From Mesorhizobium terrae (lineage in GTDB: Bacteria > Pseudomonadota > Alphaproteobacteria > Rhizobiales > Rhizobiaceae), in NCBI RefSeq assembly GCF_008727715.1, contig NZ_CP044218.1, positions 4,419,501 through 4,483,500 of the forward strand: a stretch of DNA of 64,000 bases, read 5' to 3'. Positions 47,694 to 58,397 of the stretch are shown in pieces; positions within the stretch are counted from its first letter, which is position 1, and each line of letters opens with the position of its first letter. Below the pieces are notes generated by a model. It was not told the origin of the DNA. It ran no database searches and saw nothing but the letters and a program-made list of their open reading frames with translations. The translations under genes and the position numbers were made by a program.

Positions 47694-48209
47694 TTAGCCG
47701 AGATCCTTCGGTCGCAGGAAATGGGTGAGGGTGGCAGCGCCGGAGTCGAGCCTTGCCCAGTCGCCATCATATTCGAAAAGCGCCAGGGCGCCGGTCGGGA
47801 ATTTCTCGCTCAAGGCTTTCGCCAGCTTGCGGTGCGACGTGTCGGCGATGAGGCTTCCAGCCAGGGTTTCAAGGCCGGGATTGTGGCCGACCACCATCAG
47901 CGTCTCGTCGGCTTCGTTATTGTTGCGTATTTCGGCCAGGATCGCATCAGCCGGCGCCTCGTAGAGCGCGTGCGAGAAACTTGCCTCGGGTCGTGAGGTC
48001 CATTCACCGGAGACCAGGCGCCAGGTTTCGAGGGTGCGCTCCGCCGACGAGACCAGGGCGCGGTCGGGCAGCCAGTTGCGCTGCGCGATGGTGCGCCCCA
48101 TCAGCAATGCTGCCTCGATGCCGCGCGGCGCCAGCGGGCGCTCGACATCGGCGAGATCGGGATTGTCCCAGCTCGACTTGGCGTGGCGCAGCAGAAGAAG
48201 CCGTTTCAT
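47694..48209 (-). CDS. sixA: SixA-like phosphohistidine phosphatase
   Basis: A 171-residue histidine-phosphatase-superfamily protein. The catalytic RHA motif is LLLLRHAKSSWDNP (His near residue 9), the second His lies in VVGHNPGLE, and an acidic residue follows SHALYEAP. SixA-type enzymes remove phosphate from phosphohistidine, for example in phosphorelay or PTS proteins (family knowledge); the partner here is unknown. The start MKRLLLLRHA at 48209 is chosen over an in-frame Met ten codons upstream. Converges with the membrane-protein gene. Confidence 0.87.
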   Translation of the reverse strand: MKRLLLLRHAKSSWDNPDLADVERPLAPRGIEAALLMGRTIAQRNWLPDRALVSSAERTLETWRLVSGEWTSRPEASFSHALYEAPADAILAEIRNNNEADETLMVVGHNPGLETLAGSLIADTSHRKLAKALSEKFPTGALALFEYDGDWARLDSGAATLTHFLRPKDLG

Positions 48210-48272
48210 GACATGATCCTTGCGAGTGTGGTCAGACACAAACCACAGCGATATGTCGGCGGCGTGTCGGCC

Positions 48273-48986
48273 TTAAGGCGTGATGCGCGCCAGATGCTCC
48301 AGATCGACCTCGGCACGCAGCGGATTGGGCGCGGCGACCACGGTGCCTGACAGCGTATCGTTTTCGGCAAGGCCGGTAAACACGGTGCGGCCTTCCGCCA
48401 TGCGCGCCTTGCCTTCCGCGACGAGCTTCAGCGCCATCGGGTAGATGTGGTGCTCGGCTTTCAGCACGCGCGCGGCAAGTGCGTCTTCGCTGTCGCCGAG
48501 CAAGACGGGCACTGCGGCCTGCGCGATGATCGGTCCTTCGTCCATGGCCGGCGTGACGAAATGCACGGTGCAGCCATGGATGCGCATTCCGGTTTCCAGC
48601 GCGCGCCGATGCGTGTCCAGGCCCTTGAAGGCGGGCAGCAGCGCGGGGTGGATGTTGATCATCCGGCCCTGCCATTTCTCGACGAACGGCGTGGTGAGCA
48701 GGCGCATATAGCCGGCCAGCGCCACCAGTTCGGTGCCGAGACCGGCAAGGGCGGCGTCGATCGCGGCGTCATGCGCTTCCTTGCTAGCATGGTCGGCGCG
48801 GGGAATGACCTGCGCCGGAATGCCACGCGCGATGGCAAGGCCAATGCCGGCGGCGTCCGACCTGTCGGAGATGACGCCGACGATCTCGGCCGGGAAGTCG
48901 GGATTGGCGGCAGCGGCGATCAGCGCGGTCATGTTGGAGCCGCGGCCGGAAATGAGGATCGCGGTGCGCTTGCGTTGTGGTCTCAT
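48273..48986 (-). CDS. purN: Phosphoribosylglycinamide formyltransferase
   Basis: A 237-residue enzyme that transfers formyl from 10-formyl-THF to GAR in purine synthesis. Signatures: [21 protein letters not shown], and the catalytic region [23 protein letters not shown], with His in [14 protein letters not shown]. The ATG overlaps the purM stop. The C-terminal tail is longer than in E. coli, as in other alphaproteobacteria. Confidence 0.96.
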   Translation of the reverse strand: MRPQRKRTAILISGRGSNMTALIAAAANPDFPAEIVGVISDRSDAAGIGLAIARGIPAQVIPRADHASKEAHDAAIDAALAGLGTELVALAGYMRLLTTPFVEKWQGRMINIHPALLPAFKGLDTHRRALETGMRIHGCTVHFVTPAMDEGPIIAQAAVPVLLGDSEDALAARVLKAEHHIYPMALKLVAEGKARMAEGRTVFTGLAENDTLSGTVVAAPNPLRAEVDLEHLARITP

Positions 48987-50047
48987 AGGCCGATCGTTCC
49001 CCGATAAAGCACGCCGCTGTCGCGGCGCGGCACGATGCGGCCGATCGGCGTCACCGTCTCGCCGGCCTCCTGCAAAACGGCGGCGACTTGCGCTGCCTGG
49101 CCCGAGGCCACCACCACGACCATGCCGATGCCGCAGTTGAAGGTGCGCATCATCTCGTGCGGCGCGACGCCGCCCGTCTTGGCCAGCCACGAGAAGACCG
49201 GCGGCACGTCGATGGCGTCGAGGTCGAGCTCGGCTGAAAATTCCTTGGGCAGCACGCGCGGGATGTTGTCGGGAAAACCGCCGCCGGTGATGTGCGCCAG
49301 CGCCTTGATGCCATGCGTGTTGCGGATCGCCCTGAGGATCGACTTCACATAGATGCGGGTCGGCTCGAGCAGGGCCTCGGCCAGCGTCATGCCGGGCGCG
49401 AATGGTGCCTTTGCATCCCAGGCGAGGCCGCTCGCGGCGACGATGCGGCGGATCAGCGAATAGCCGTTGGAATGCGGCCCGGACGAGGCAAGCCCAAGCA
49501 GGACATCGCCCTCGACGATGTCGTTGGTCGGCAGCAGTTGACCACGCTCAGCCGCGCCGACGGCGAAACCCGCGAGGTCGTAGTCCTTTTCCTGGTACAT
49601 GCCGGGCATTTCGGCGGTTTCGCCGCCGATCAGCGCGCAGCCGGCCTGGCGGCAGCCTTCGGCGATGCCGCTGACAATGGCTACGCCGTGATCCGGGTCG
49701 AGCTTTCCGGTGGCGAAATAATCGAGGAAGAACAGCGGTTCGGCGCCCTGCACGACGAGGTCGTTGACGCACATGGCGACGAGGTCGATGCCGATCGTGT
49801 CATGCTTCCCGGCGTCGATGGCGATTTTCAGCTTGGTGCCGACGCCGTCATTGGCGGCCACCAGAACCGGGTCCGAGAAGCCCGCGGCCTTGAGGTCGAA
49901 CAGGCCGCCGAAGCCGCCGATCTCGCCGTCGGCGCCCGGGCGGCGGGTTGCCCGCACCAGCGGCTTGATCTTTTCCACCATCAGGTTGCCGGCGTCGATG
50001 TCGACGCCTGCATCGGCATAGGTAAGCCCGTTGGTTCGTTCGTTCAT
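48983..50047 (-). CDS. purM: Phosphoribosylformylglycinamidine cyclo-ligase
   Basis: A 354-residue ATP-dependent enzyme that closes FGAM to AIR. Signatures: [56 protein letters not shown], and [10 protein letters not shown]. The start [10 protein letters not shown] follows AGGGAA. Read in the order purM-purN with a stop-start overlap, the usual arrangement. Confidence 0.97.
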   Translation of the reverse strand: MNERTNGLTYADAGVDIDAGNLMVEKIKPLVRATRRPGADGEIGGFGGLFDLKAAGFSDPVLVAANDGVGTKLKIAIDAGKHDTIGIDLVAMCVNDLVVQGAEPLFFLDYFATGKLDPDHGVAIVSGIAEGCRQAGCALIGGETAEMPGMYQEKDYDLAGFAVGAAERGQLLPTNDIVEGDVLLGLASSGPHSNGYSLIRRIVAASGLAWDAKAPFAPGMTLAEALLEPTRIYVKSILRAIRNTHGIKALAHITGGGFPDNIPRVLPKEFSAELDLDAIDVPPVFSWLAKTGGVAPHEMMRTFNCGIGMVVVVASGQAAQVAAVLQEAGETVTPIGRIVPRRDSGVLYRGTIGL

Positions 50048-50267
50048 CGCTGTTCCCTGCTTGCGGGACGGTCCGGCGGGATCGACCGGCACCACCTTAC
50101 CGCGTCACGCGGCTCTTCGCACGAACCGTCCGCCCCCGCAACCGCAAGAGGGCGGCAGGCGCGGTCGCCCGAGACAAATCCGTGGATAGCGCGGCTTGGT
50201 GCGCTGGTCTCTTGCGGTTCGGGTCGCCTTCGCTCATGTATCGCAGAGAACAAAGACGGGTCGCCTG

Positions 50268-50831
50268 TTGGTAATCACAATTCCCAACCTGATCTCCATC
50301 CTCCGCCTGCTCTTGGTGCCGGGCGTGGTGCTGGCCATGCTGCAAGCGCGCTGGGACTGGGCTTTCGCCGGCTTCGTGGTCGCCGGCATATCGGACGGCG
50401 TCGATGGTTTCATTGCCCGCCAGTTCAACCAGCGCTCACGGCTCGGCGCCTATCTCGACCCGATGGCGGACAAGCTTTTGCTGGTTTCCGTCTTCGTCGT
50501 CCTCGGCCTGGTCAACCAACTGCCGCTATGGCTGGTCGTGGCGGTGGTTTCCCGCGACGGGCTGATCATCTGCGCGGTGGTGCTGTCGTCGGTGATGGGC
50601 CATCCGGTCGAAATGAAGCCCCTGCTGGTTTCCAAGGCAAACACCGCAATCCAGATCATCCTGGCGGCGGAGGTGCTGGCCGAACTCACCTTCGGCATGC
50701 ATCTCGATCCGCTTCGCTCGGCCCTGATAATCCTGTCCGGGCTCTTGACCGTGGCTTCGGCCGCAGCCTATCTCGTGGCTTGGCTGAGGCATATGAGCGG
50801 TAATGGCGAAGGCAACACTTCCGGAACCTGA
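50268..50831 (+). CDS. CDP-alcohol phosphatidyltransferase family protein
   Basis: A 187-residue membrane enzyme with the diagnostic metal motif DG-x2-AR-x8-G-x3-D-x3-D in SDGVDGFIARQF followed by SRLGAYLDPMADK. It joins a CDP-diacylglycerol to an alcohol such as glycerol-3-phosphate; whether it is PgsA or a cardiolipin-synthase-like enzyme is not decided by the motif. Start is TTG at 50268 (IPNLISILRLLLVP begins the first helix); no ATG is available. It overlaps the next gene by 29 bases. Confidence 0.85.
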   Translation: MVITIPNLISILRLLLVPGVVLAMLQARWDWAFAGFVVAGISDGVDGFIARQFNQRSRLGAYLDPMADKLLLVSVFVVLGLVNQLPLWLVVAVVSRDGLIICAVVLSSVMGHPVEMKPLLVSKANTAIQIILAAEVLAELTFGMHLDPLRSALIILSGLLTVASAAAYLVAWLRHMSGNGEGNTSGT

Positions 50832-51969
50832 ACACGACGCGGCCGAGGCCCTGGCCGCCGCCGCATTCCGTCGGCAACTGCGCTTCTGGCTAATCAGCGC
50901 CATTGGCTTGATCGGTTTCCTCTATCTGTTCAGCGATATCCTGCTGCCTTTCGTGGCCGGCATGGTGCTTGCCTATTTCCTGGATCCCGTCGCCGATCGG
51001 CTCGAACGGCTTGGGCTGTCGCGTGTCATGGCGACGGTGGTGATCCTGATTGGCTTCATCGTCACCCTGGTTCTGGCCTTCGTGATCCTGGTGCCGGTGC
51101 TCGCCTCGCAGATGGCGGGTTTTGCCGCCAAGCTGCCCGAATATCTGACCCGCCTGCAGACGCTGGTCACCAGCTTCGATCCGAAATGGCTGGAACAGAA
51201 ATTCGGCGTCGACGCAGCAGGGCTGAGGGAAGGGCTGAATTCGGCGCTGACCTCCGGCCTCGGCCTGCTGACCACCGTGTTCCAGTCGCTGTGGAATTCC
51301 GGCAAGGCGCTGGTTTCGGTGGTGTCGCTGTTCGTGATCACACCTGTGGTCGCCTTCTACATGCTGCTCGACTGGGACCGCATGGTCGGGACCGTCGACA
51401 AATGGGTGCCGCGCGATCATGTCGAGACGGTGCGCCAGATCGCCACCGACATTAACACGGCCACCGCCGGTTTCGTGCGCGGGCAGGGCACGCTCTGCCT
51501 TGTACTCGGCGCGATGTATGCGATCGGGCTGACGCTGACCGGCCTCAATTTCGGTATCCTGATCGGCCTGTTCGCCGGCCTGATCTCCTTCATTCCCTAT
51601 GTCGGTTCGCTGACCGGCCTTGTTCTGGCGCTGGGCGTGGCGCTCGTCCAGTTCTGGCCGGATTGGGCGATGATCGTCGCCGTTGCCGGCGTCTTCTTCG
51701 TCGGACAGTTCATCGAGGGCAACATCTTGTCGCCGAAGCTGGTCGGCAAGAGCGTTGGGCTCCATCCGGTGTGGCTGATGTTCGCGCTGTTCGCCTTCGG
51801 CGCGCTGTTCGGCTTTGTCGGCCTGCTGATCGCGGTGCCTGCGGCTGCCGCCATCGCCGTGCTCGTCCGCTTCGCCATCTCCCGCTATCTCGAATCGCCG
51901 CTCTACAAGGGGCACGGTATCGAGCCACCACCTCTGGCCAGCCGGCGCGACAAGGCGCGGCGCGGATAA
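50803..51969 (+). CDS. AI-2E family (PerM-like) transporter
   Basis: A 388-residue permease of the AI-2E/PerM family. It has about seven or eight hydrophobic segments; signatures are LLPFVAGMVLAYFLDPVADRL at the N-terminal pair, YVGSLTGLVLAL and VGKSVGLHPVWLMFALFAFGALFG near the end. Substrate unknown; not evidence for quorum sensing. Overlaps the phosphatidyltransferase gene and is followed after 8 bases by hdaA. Confidence 0.9.
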   Translation: MAKATLPEPEHDAAEALAAAAFRRQLRFWLISAIGLIGFLYLFSDILLPFVAGMVLAYFLDPVADRLERLGLSRVMATVVILIGFIVTLVLAFVILVPVLASQMAGFAAKLPEYLTRLQTLVTSFDPKWLEQKFGVDAAGLREGLNSALTSGLGLLTTVFQSLWNSGKALVSVVSLFVITPVVAFYMLLDWDRMVGTVDKWVPRDHVETVRQIATDINTATAGFVRGQGTLCLVLGAMYAIGLTLTGLNFGILIGLFAGLISFIPYVGSLTGLVLALGVALVQFWPDWAMIVAVAGVFFVGQFIEGNILSPKLVGKSVGLHPVWLMFALFAFGALFGFVGLLIAVPAAAAIAVLVRFAISRYLESPLYKGHGIEPPPLASRRDKARRG

Positions 51970-51977
51970 ACCAGCCC

Positions 51978-52667
51978 ATGGAACGGCCACGACAGATTCC
52001 GCTCGATCTCGGGCACGGCACCGCCTATTCGCGTGACGATCTGGTGGTTTCCAGCTCCAATGCGGAAGCCGCCGCGCTGGTCGACCGCTGGCCGGACTGG
52101 CCTGCGCCGGTCGTCGTGCTGGCCGGACCCGCCGGCTCGGGCAAGACGCATCTGGCAGCGATCTGGCGCGAGATGGCCGATGCACGGGTTGTCGAAGCCG
52201 GGCAGGTCGAAGCGGCCGCGGCGACATTCGATGGCCGGCCGGTGCTGGTCGACGACATTGACACCGGTACGCTGGACCAGGAAGGGCTGTTCCATCTCAT
52301 CAATGCGGTGCGCGGCGGCGGTTCGCAATTATTGCTCACCGCCCGGCGCTTTCCCGCCGCCTGGGGCGCGACGCTGCCGGATCTCGTATCCCGGCTGAAG
52401 GCGGCTGCGACCGTCGAAATCCACGAGCCGGACGACGTACTGCTCGCCGGCGTCATCACCAAGCTGTTCGCCGACCGTCAGGTCGAGGTCGAGCCGCACG
52501 TCGTGCAATATCTGGTCCGGCGCATCGAACGGTCGCTCGCCACCGCCATGCGTGTGGTCGAGCGTCTCGACCGGCTGGCGCTCGAGGAAAAGGCGCGCAT
52601 CACACGCAGCATGGCGGCCGATGCCGTCAACGCGCTTGACGAGGGGCAGGGCGAGTTCGAGTTGTGA
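51978..52667 (+). CDS. hdaA: DnaA regulatory inactivator homologue HdaA
   Basis: A 229-residue AAA+ protein like DnaA domain III. The N-terminal clamp-binding peptide QIPLDLG (residues 6-12), Walker A AGPAGSGKTHLA, the Walker-B-like LVDDID, and C-terminal RRIERSLATAMRVVERLDRLAL (box VII/VIII, arginine finger) are present. HdaA stimulates ATP hydrolysis by DnaA once loaded with the sliding clamp, limiting replication to once per cycle. It is the last rightward gene before an inverted repeat. Confidence 0.9.
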   Translation: MERPRQIPLDLGHGTAYSRDDLVVSSSNAEAAALVDRWPDWPAPVVVLAGPAGSGKTHLAAIWREMADARVVEAGQVEAAAATFDGRPVLVDDIDTGTLDQEGLFHLINAVRGGGSQLLLTARRFPAAWGATLPDLVSRLKAAATVEIHEPDDVLLAGVITKLFADRQVEVEPHVVQYLVRRIERSLATAMRVVERLDRLALEEKARITRSMAADAVNALDEGQGEFEL

Positions 52668-52676
52668 GCGTGCGTT

Positions 52677-52873
52677 TCCTTCTCCCCTTGTGGGAGAAGG
52701 TGGCTGAGCCGAAGGCGAGGTCGGATGAGGGGTGCTGGACGGAGTGCGGCCTCGCGGGATGTCGGGTGTTCTTAAGCCAATGCGCTGGCTCTGAAACGTC
52801 TCATTTCTTCCAGCACCCCTCATCCGTCTCGGCGCTGCGCGCCGAGCCACCTTCTCCCACAAGGGGAGAAGGA
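52677..52873. repeat. Long inverted repeat after hdaA
   Basis: Left arm about 52677-52739 (TCCTTCTCCCCTTGTGGGAG...TGAGGGGTGCTGGA) and right arm 52809-52873 are near-perfect reverse complements except for a short diverged block in the middle; the centre is about 70 bases. Each arm starts with its own small hairpin. Common intergenic element of rhizobia; between converging genes it may stop transcription from both sides. Confidence 0.9.
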
Positions 52874-52884
52874 GCAGGCACCAG

Positions 52885-53958
<1,074 letters not shown>

Positions 53959-53961
53959 GAA

Positions 53962-54810
53962 TTACCCCTTGACCGCACCGGCGGTGAGCCCGGTGACGAG
54001 ATAGCGTTGCAGGAAGGCGAAGAAGATGCAGACCGGGATCAGCGCCAGCACCGAAGCGGCCATCATCTGACCCCAGTCGACCGCGAACTTGCCGATATAG
54101 GTGAGCAGGCCGACGGCGAAGGTCTTCTTGTCATCGCTCGAGATCAGCATCAGCGCGAACAGGAGTTCGCTCCAGGCTGCGGTGAAGACGAAACCCAGCG
54201 TCGCGCCCATGCCGGGCAAGGTCAGCGGCACGATCACCCTGCGCATCGCCTGGGCGCGCGTGCAGCCATCGATCATGGCGGCCTCTTCGAGGTCCTTCGG
54301 AATGCCATCGAAGAACGATTGCATCAGGAAGGTGGCGAAAGCGGTGTTGAAGGCCGTGTAGATGATGATCAGGCCGGTCAGGCTGTTGATCAGCCCGATC
54401 TGGCCCATCATGCGGTAGATCGGCGGGATGACCATGACCAGCGGAAAGGTCTGCGTCAGCAACAGCATGATGGCGAGCGCCGCCTTGCCGCGGAAGGTGA
54501 AGCGCGACATGGCGTAGCCGGCCAGCGTGGCGATGACGGTGACCAGTGCCGCCGTCGACACGGAGACGATGACGCTGTTCATGAAATAGCGCGGAAAGTC
54601 GGTGGCGGAGAGCACGGTCGAGAAGTTCGCGAAGGTCGTTCGCGACGGCCACAGCGTGATGCCCTCCGAATAGAGCAGCGAGGTCGGCGTGACCGAGATT
54701 TTCAGCGTCCAGTAGATCGGAAACAGCGCGAACAGCACATAGGCGGCGATCGCGACATAGAGGCCGATGCCGCCGATCAAGCGCGAGGATTGGGTTTGTC
54801 CGGCAATCAT
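53962..54810 (-). CDS. Sugar-type ABC importer permease (MalG-like)
   Basis: A 282-residue inner-membrane permease with six hydrophobic segments and the EAA coupling loop EEAAMIDGCTRAQAMRRVIVPLTLPG. The start overlaps the preceding permease stop by one base (TGATG). Confidence 0.94.
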   Translation of the reverse strand: MIAGQTQSSRLIGGIGLYVAIAAYVLFALFPIYWTLKISVTPTSLLYSEGITLWPSRTTFANFSTVLSATDFPRYFMNSVIVSVSTAALVTVIATLAGYAMSRFTFRGKAALAIMLLLTQTFPLVMVIPPIYRMMGQIGLINSLTGLIIIYTAFNTAFATFLMQSFFDGIPKDLEEAAMIDGCTRAQAMRRVIVPLTLPGMGATLGFVFTAAWSELLFALMLISSDDKKTFAVGLLTYIGKFAVDWGQMMAASVLALIPVCIFFAFLQRYLVTGLTAGAVKG

Positions 54811-55721
54811 CAGACATGCCTCACTAATGTGCGACGGATGCCGATGAGCACGATCGCGTAGAGGATCAGGAGGACAAGCAGAAGCACGGCCATCGCCGAG
54901 GCGTAGCCCTTGTCCAGCGATTTGAAGGCGCTGACATAGATGTAGACCGGCATCGTCGCGGTCGAACCGGCCGGCCCGCCCTCGGTCATGACGAAGATGA
55001 GGTCGGCGAAGGTGGCGATCCAGATCGTGCGCAGCATCACCGTGATGGCAATCGTCGGCGCAAGGAAGGGCAGCGTCACCTTGGTGAAGCGTTGCCAGGG
55101 CGTGGCGCCGTCGATGGCCGCCGCCTCATGCAGTTCCGAAGGGATCGATTTCAGCGCCGCCAGCAAGGTGATGGCGAAAAACGGGATGCCGAACCAGACA
55201 TTGGCGATGATCGGCCCCCACATGGCGGTTGCCGGGTCGGACAGAATGTTCGTCGGCTCCGCCTTCAGCCCCAGCGCGTAGAGCCAGTGCGGCACGGGTC
55301 CGATGATCGGGTTGAACAGCCAGGCCCAGGTGAGGCCGGAAAGGAAGGAAGGCACCGCCCAGGGCAGGAACACCAGCGCCTGGACAACGCGGCGGCCGGC
55401 GAAGGGCTTGTCGAGCAACAGCGCCAGGCCCAGTCCGAGGAAAAACTGGAAGAACAGGCTGGCGATGGTCCACCAGGCGGTGTTGACCAGGGCCTCGCGC
55501 AGCAGCGGGTCGGTCAGCATGGCCTGGTATTGGCCGAGCCCGACATACTCCGATTTGAAGGCGGAGAATTTTCGGAACGAATAGCTGATGCCGATGATCA
55601 GCGGCACCAAAAGCACCGTCACCAAAAGCACGATGGCAGGGCTGAGATAGAGCCACGGCTCGAACGACGCAAAGGACAGGCCCTTGCGGCGCGGCGGTGC
55701 GATGTCGATGGCGACGGTCAT
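54810..55721 (-). CDS. Sugar-type ABC importer permease (MalF-like)
   Basis: A 303-residue inner-membrane permease with six hydrophobic segments after a short cytosolic leader, and the EAA loop HEAAAIDGATPWQRFTKVTLPFLAP. Separated from the upstream binding-protein gene by a repeat-filled gap of 184 bases. Confidence 0.94.
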   Translation of the reverse strand: MTVAIDIAPPRRKGLSFASFEPWLYLSPAIVLLVTVLLVPLIIGISYSFRKFSAFKSEYVGLGQYQAMLTDPLLREALVNTAWWTIASLFFQFFLGLGLALLLDKPFAGRRVVQALVFLPWAVPSFLSGLTWAWLFNPIIGPVPHWLYALGLKAEPTNILSDPATAMWGPIIANVWFGIPFFAITLLAALKSIPSELHEAAAIDGATPWQRFTKVTLPFLAPTIAITVMLRTIWIATFADLIFVMTEGGPAGSTATMPVYIYVSAFKSLDKGYASAMAVLLLVLLILYAIVLIGIRRTLVRHV

Positions 55722-55762
55722 GAAAACACTCAGCGTTTGGCGAAACCAATGCGTGCGGCGGT

Positions 55763-55896
55763 CTCTCCCCGTTTATGGGGGAGAGATGTCCGGCAGGGCA
55801 GCGAGGGGCGGAGCGAACCCGGGAGAGTTTGGCGCTGCCGCCCCTCATCCGGCCCTTCGGGCCGTTCTGCGGGCCTCCCCACGGATGGGGAGAAGG
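55763..55896. repeat. Composite palindromic repeat inside the ABC operon
   Basis: Three successive dyads: CTCTCCCC/GGGGAGAG (55763-55785), the wide pairing GAGGGGCGG with CCGCCCCTC (about 55803-55846), GGCCC-TTC-GGGCC (near 55851-55863) and CTCCCC/GGGGAG (55875-55892). It lies between the binding-protein and first permease genes, where it could stabilise the upstream mRNA or lower expression of the permeases. Confidence 0.8.
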
Positions 55897-55905
55897 ACCA
55901 AGAGC

Positions 55906-57183
55906 TTACTTCTTGTTCTTGGCCATCCAGTCCTGCTGTTCCTTGGTCATGTAGGCCGCCCATTCGTCAGCCACTTCCTTGGCCGGACGCTTGCCGAGCA
56001 GCACTTCCTGGAAGCCCTTGATCGCGATCTGGTCGACGAAGTTGCCGAGGTTCTCCAGATGGGTCGGTGGGGTGACGAACTCATACTTGTCGCCGCCATT
56101 CAGTTCCTCGAACCAGCCCTTGAACTGCTCGGTCTTGAAATAGGCGTCCTGTTCGGCGCCGTTGTGGATCGGCAGTACGCCGACCATCTTGGCCCAATCG
56201 ATATTGCCCTTCGGCGAGAGCAAGGTTTCCATCAGCTTCCAGGACTGGTCCTTCACTTTGGAATTGGCGAACATCGCCCAGCCGCTGTAACCCAGCGTCG
56301 GGAAGGATTTGCCGCCCGGCCCGGCGGGCACCGGAGCGACGGCGAAATCGTCCTTGTTCATCTTCTCGGCAACACCGATCAGCGCGTCCGGATCCTGGTC
56401 GAGCATGGCGCAGGTGCCGGTGTAGAAGCCGGTCACCGTCTCGTTGAAGCCCCAGCTGACGCTGTCCTTCGGCGCGTAGCCGTTCTTGTACATGTCGGCC
56501 AGCATCTGCAGGCCCTTGACCGAACCCGGATCGCTCATCAGCGACGTGCCGTCGGGATTGAAGTAGCCGCCCTTGCCGTTGGCGATGTTCATGAACATGT
56601 TGACGCCGAAAGTGGCGCCGGGGCCGCCGCGCAGGCAGTAGCCATATTTGCCGGGCAGGGCGGAGATCTTCTTGGAGTCCTCGACAAACTCATCCAAGGT
56701 CGTTGGGGCGTGGTCGAGGCCGGCCTCCTTGAACAGTTTCTTGTTCCAGAACATCGCCTTCAGATAGTAGCCGTAGGGGATCATGAACTGCTTGCCGCCC
56801 ACGGTCGAGCCGAACTGGCGCGCGCGTTCGCCCAGCGTCTTGTTGTCCGGCCATTTCTCCATGTACGGGCCGAGGTCCTCCAGCATGCCGTTGTTGCCAT
56901 AAAGGCCCATCCAGCGCTCCGGCATCTCGACCACGTCGGGCGTGTCGCCGGCCTGCACCATGGTCAGGAATTTTTCGTATGCCTGGCCCCAGGGCAGCGA
57001 GATGAGCTCCACTTTGACGCCTGGATTGGCGGTCTCGAATTCGGCGATCTGCTTCTTCAGGAATTCCGTCCGCGGCGGACTGGTAATGACCTCGACCATC
57101 TTGATCGTGGTGTCGGCAAAAGCGGCACCTGCCGAGATGGCAAGACCGGCAGCGGCCGCAAGCAATATCTTCATCGTCTTCAT
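55906..57183 (-). CDS. Sugar-type ABC importer substrate-binding protein
   Basis: A 425-residue periplasmic protein of the MalE-like extracellular solute-binding family. Signal peptide MKTMKILLAAAAGLAISAGAAFA, then TTIKMVEVITSPPRTEFLKKQIAEFE and the hinge blocks WYLYGN-type (GYYLKAMFWNKKLFKEAGLDHAPTTLDEF). The ligand is not predictable. Start 57183 follows GGGAGTGAG; an earlier Met at 57198 is in the site itself. It follows the PLP enzyme gene by 26 bases. Confidence 0.92.
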   Translation of the reverse strand: MKTMKILLAAAAGLAISAGAAFADTTIKMVEVITSPPRTEFLKKQIAEFETANPGVKVELISLPWGQAYEKFLTMVQAGDTPDVVEMPERWMGLYGNNGMLEDLGPYMEKWPDNKTLGERARQFGSTVGGKQFMIPYGYYLKAMFWNKKLFKEAGLDHAPTTLDEFVEDSKKISALPGKYGYCLRGGPGATFGVNMFMNIANGKGGYFNPDGTSLMSDPGSVKGLQMLADMYKNGYAPKDSVSWGFNETVTGFYTGTCAMLDQDPDALIGVAEKMNKDDFAVAPVPAGPGGKSFPTLGYSGWAMFANSKVKDQSWKLMETLLSPKGNIDWAKMVGVLPIHNGAEQDAYFKTEQFKGWFEELNGGDKYEFVTPPTHLENLGNFVDQIAIKGFQEVLLGKRPAKEVADEWAAYMTKEQQDWMAKNKK

Positions 57184-57209
57184 GTCACTCACTCCCATTG
57201 TTTGACATG

Positions 57210-58397
57210 TTATTTTTTTGATTTTTCAAAGGCTTGTGCGATGTCGCTCCACAAATCCTCGACATCTTCCAATCCGATGTTGACACGGATGGTTCTTGGG
57301 CTGACGCCGAAGCGCGCCATGGAATTCACTCCGGGCGTCTGTTCCAGGGAAGCCTTGGCCGGCACGACCAGGCTTTCATGGCCGCCCCACGACACGCCGA
57401 TGCGGAAATAGGTCAATGCGTCGACAAAAGCCGGGATGTCGACGTCGTCGGTCACCTCGAAGGAGAACAGGCCGGTGTAACCGGCAAGCGTCGCCTTGCC
57501 CGGATGGTTCGAATAGACGGGATGATTGACGCGCTCGACCTTCCCGTGCGCCTTCAGCCGTTCGGCAATCGTCAGGCCGCTTTTCATGTGGTGCGGCAGG
57601 CGCAGCGGCAGCGTGCGCAAGCCGCGCAGCAGAAGCCAGGCGTCGAAGGGCGACAGCTTGCCGCCGAGATAGGAATAGGTCTGCTCGTTGATGCGGCGGA
57701 TGTGGTCAGCCGAACCGGCCACGACGCCCGCAACAGTGTCGCTATGGCCGCCGAGATATTTCGAGGCCGAATGCAGGACGAGATCGACGCCATGCGCGAT
57801 CGGCTTCTGGAAGACCGGCGTCGCCCAGGAATTGTCGATGGTGGTGACGATGCCATGTTCCCTTGCCAGCCGGGTCAGATGCGGCAGGTCCTGCAGCTCG
57901 AACATCATCGAGGTAGGGCTCTCGAGATAGAGCAGCTTGGCGCCGGGCAGGGCAGCGGCAACGGCGTCCGGGTCCGAGCCGTCGACATAGTCGACCTTGA
58001 TGTTGAGGCGCGGCAGCAGGCGCTCGAACAGGCGATAGGCATCGCCATAGCAATTGCGCACCGCGACGATGCGGTCGCCTGCGCCGACAAAGGCAAGCAC
58101 GGTCGCGCTGATCGCCGCCATGCCGCTGGCGAAACCGCGCGCCGCTTCCGCCCCTTCCAGCGCCGCGACGCGTTTCTCGAACTCCATCACCGTCGGATTG
58201 TCGCCGCGCGAATAGATCGGTTGGCGCCGTTTGCCGGCAAAGGTGTCGGCCATTTCGGCGTAGCTGCCGAAGGTGAAGAGCGAGGTCTGGTAGATCGGCG
58301 GCACCACCGCTCCGCTGTCGAACGCATCGTCATGCGCCAGCAGCGTCGCGGCCTCGGCGATGTAATCGGTGTCGGGGATCGGGCGATGGTCGTTCAT
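57210..58397 (-). CDS. Cystathionine beta-lyase-like PLP enzyme
   Basis: A 395-residue Cys/Met-metabolism PLP-dependent enzyme. The Lys that binds PLP is in VLHSASKYLGGHSD; the conserved YSRGDNPT, the Tyr of PPIYQTSLFTFG and TTIDNSWATP are also clear. It could split cystathionine or another thioether-like amino acid, or act as a gamma-lyase; a sugar-importer context is unusual. The start overlaps the stop of the FadR-type regulator by ATGA, so the two are coupled. Confidence 0.85.
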   Translation of the reverse strand: MNDHRPIPDTDYIAEAATLLAHDDAFDSGAVVPPIYQTSLFTFGSYAEMADTFAGKRRQPIYSRGDNPTVMEFEKRVAALEGAEAARGFASGMAAISATVLAFVGAGDRIVAVRNCYGDAYRLFERLLPRLNIKVDYVDGSDPDAVAAALPGAKLLYLESPTSMMFELQDLPHLTRLAREHGIVTTIDNSWATPVFQKPIAHGVDLVLHSASKYLGGHSDTVAGVVAGSADHIRRINEQTYSYLGGKLSPFDAWLLLRGLRTLPLRLPHHMKSGLTIAERLKAHGKVERVNHPVYSNHPGKATLAGYTGLFSFEVTDDVDIPAFVDALTYFRIGVSWGGHESLVVPAKASLEQTPGVNSMARFGVSPRTIRVNIGLEDVEDLWSDIAQAFEKSKK

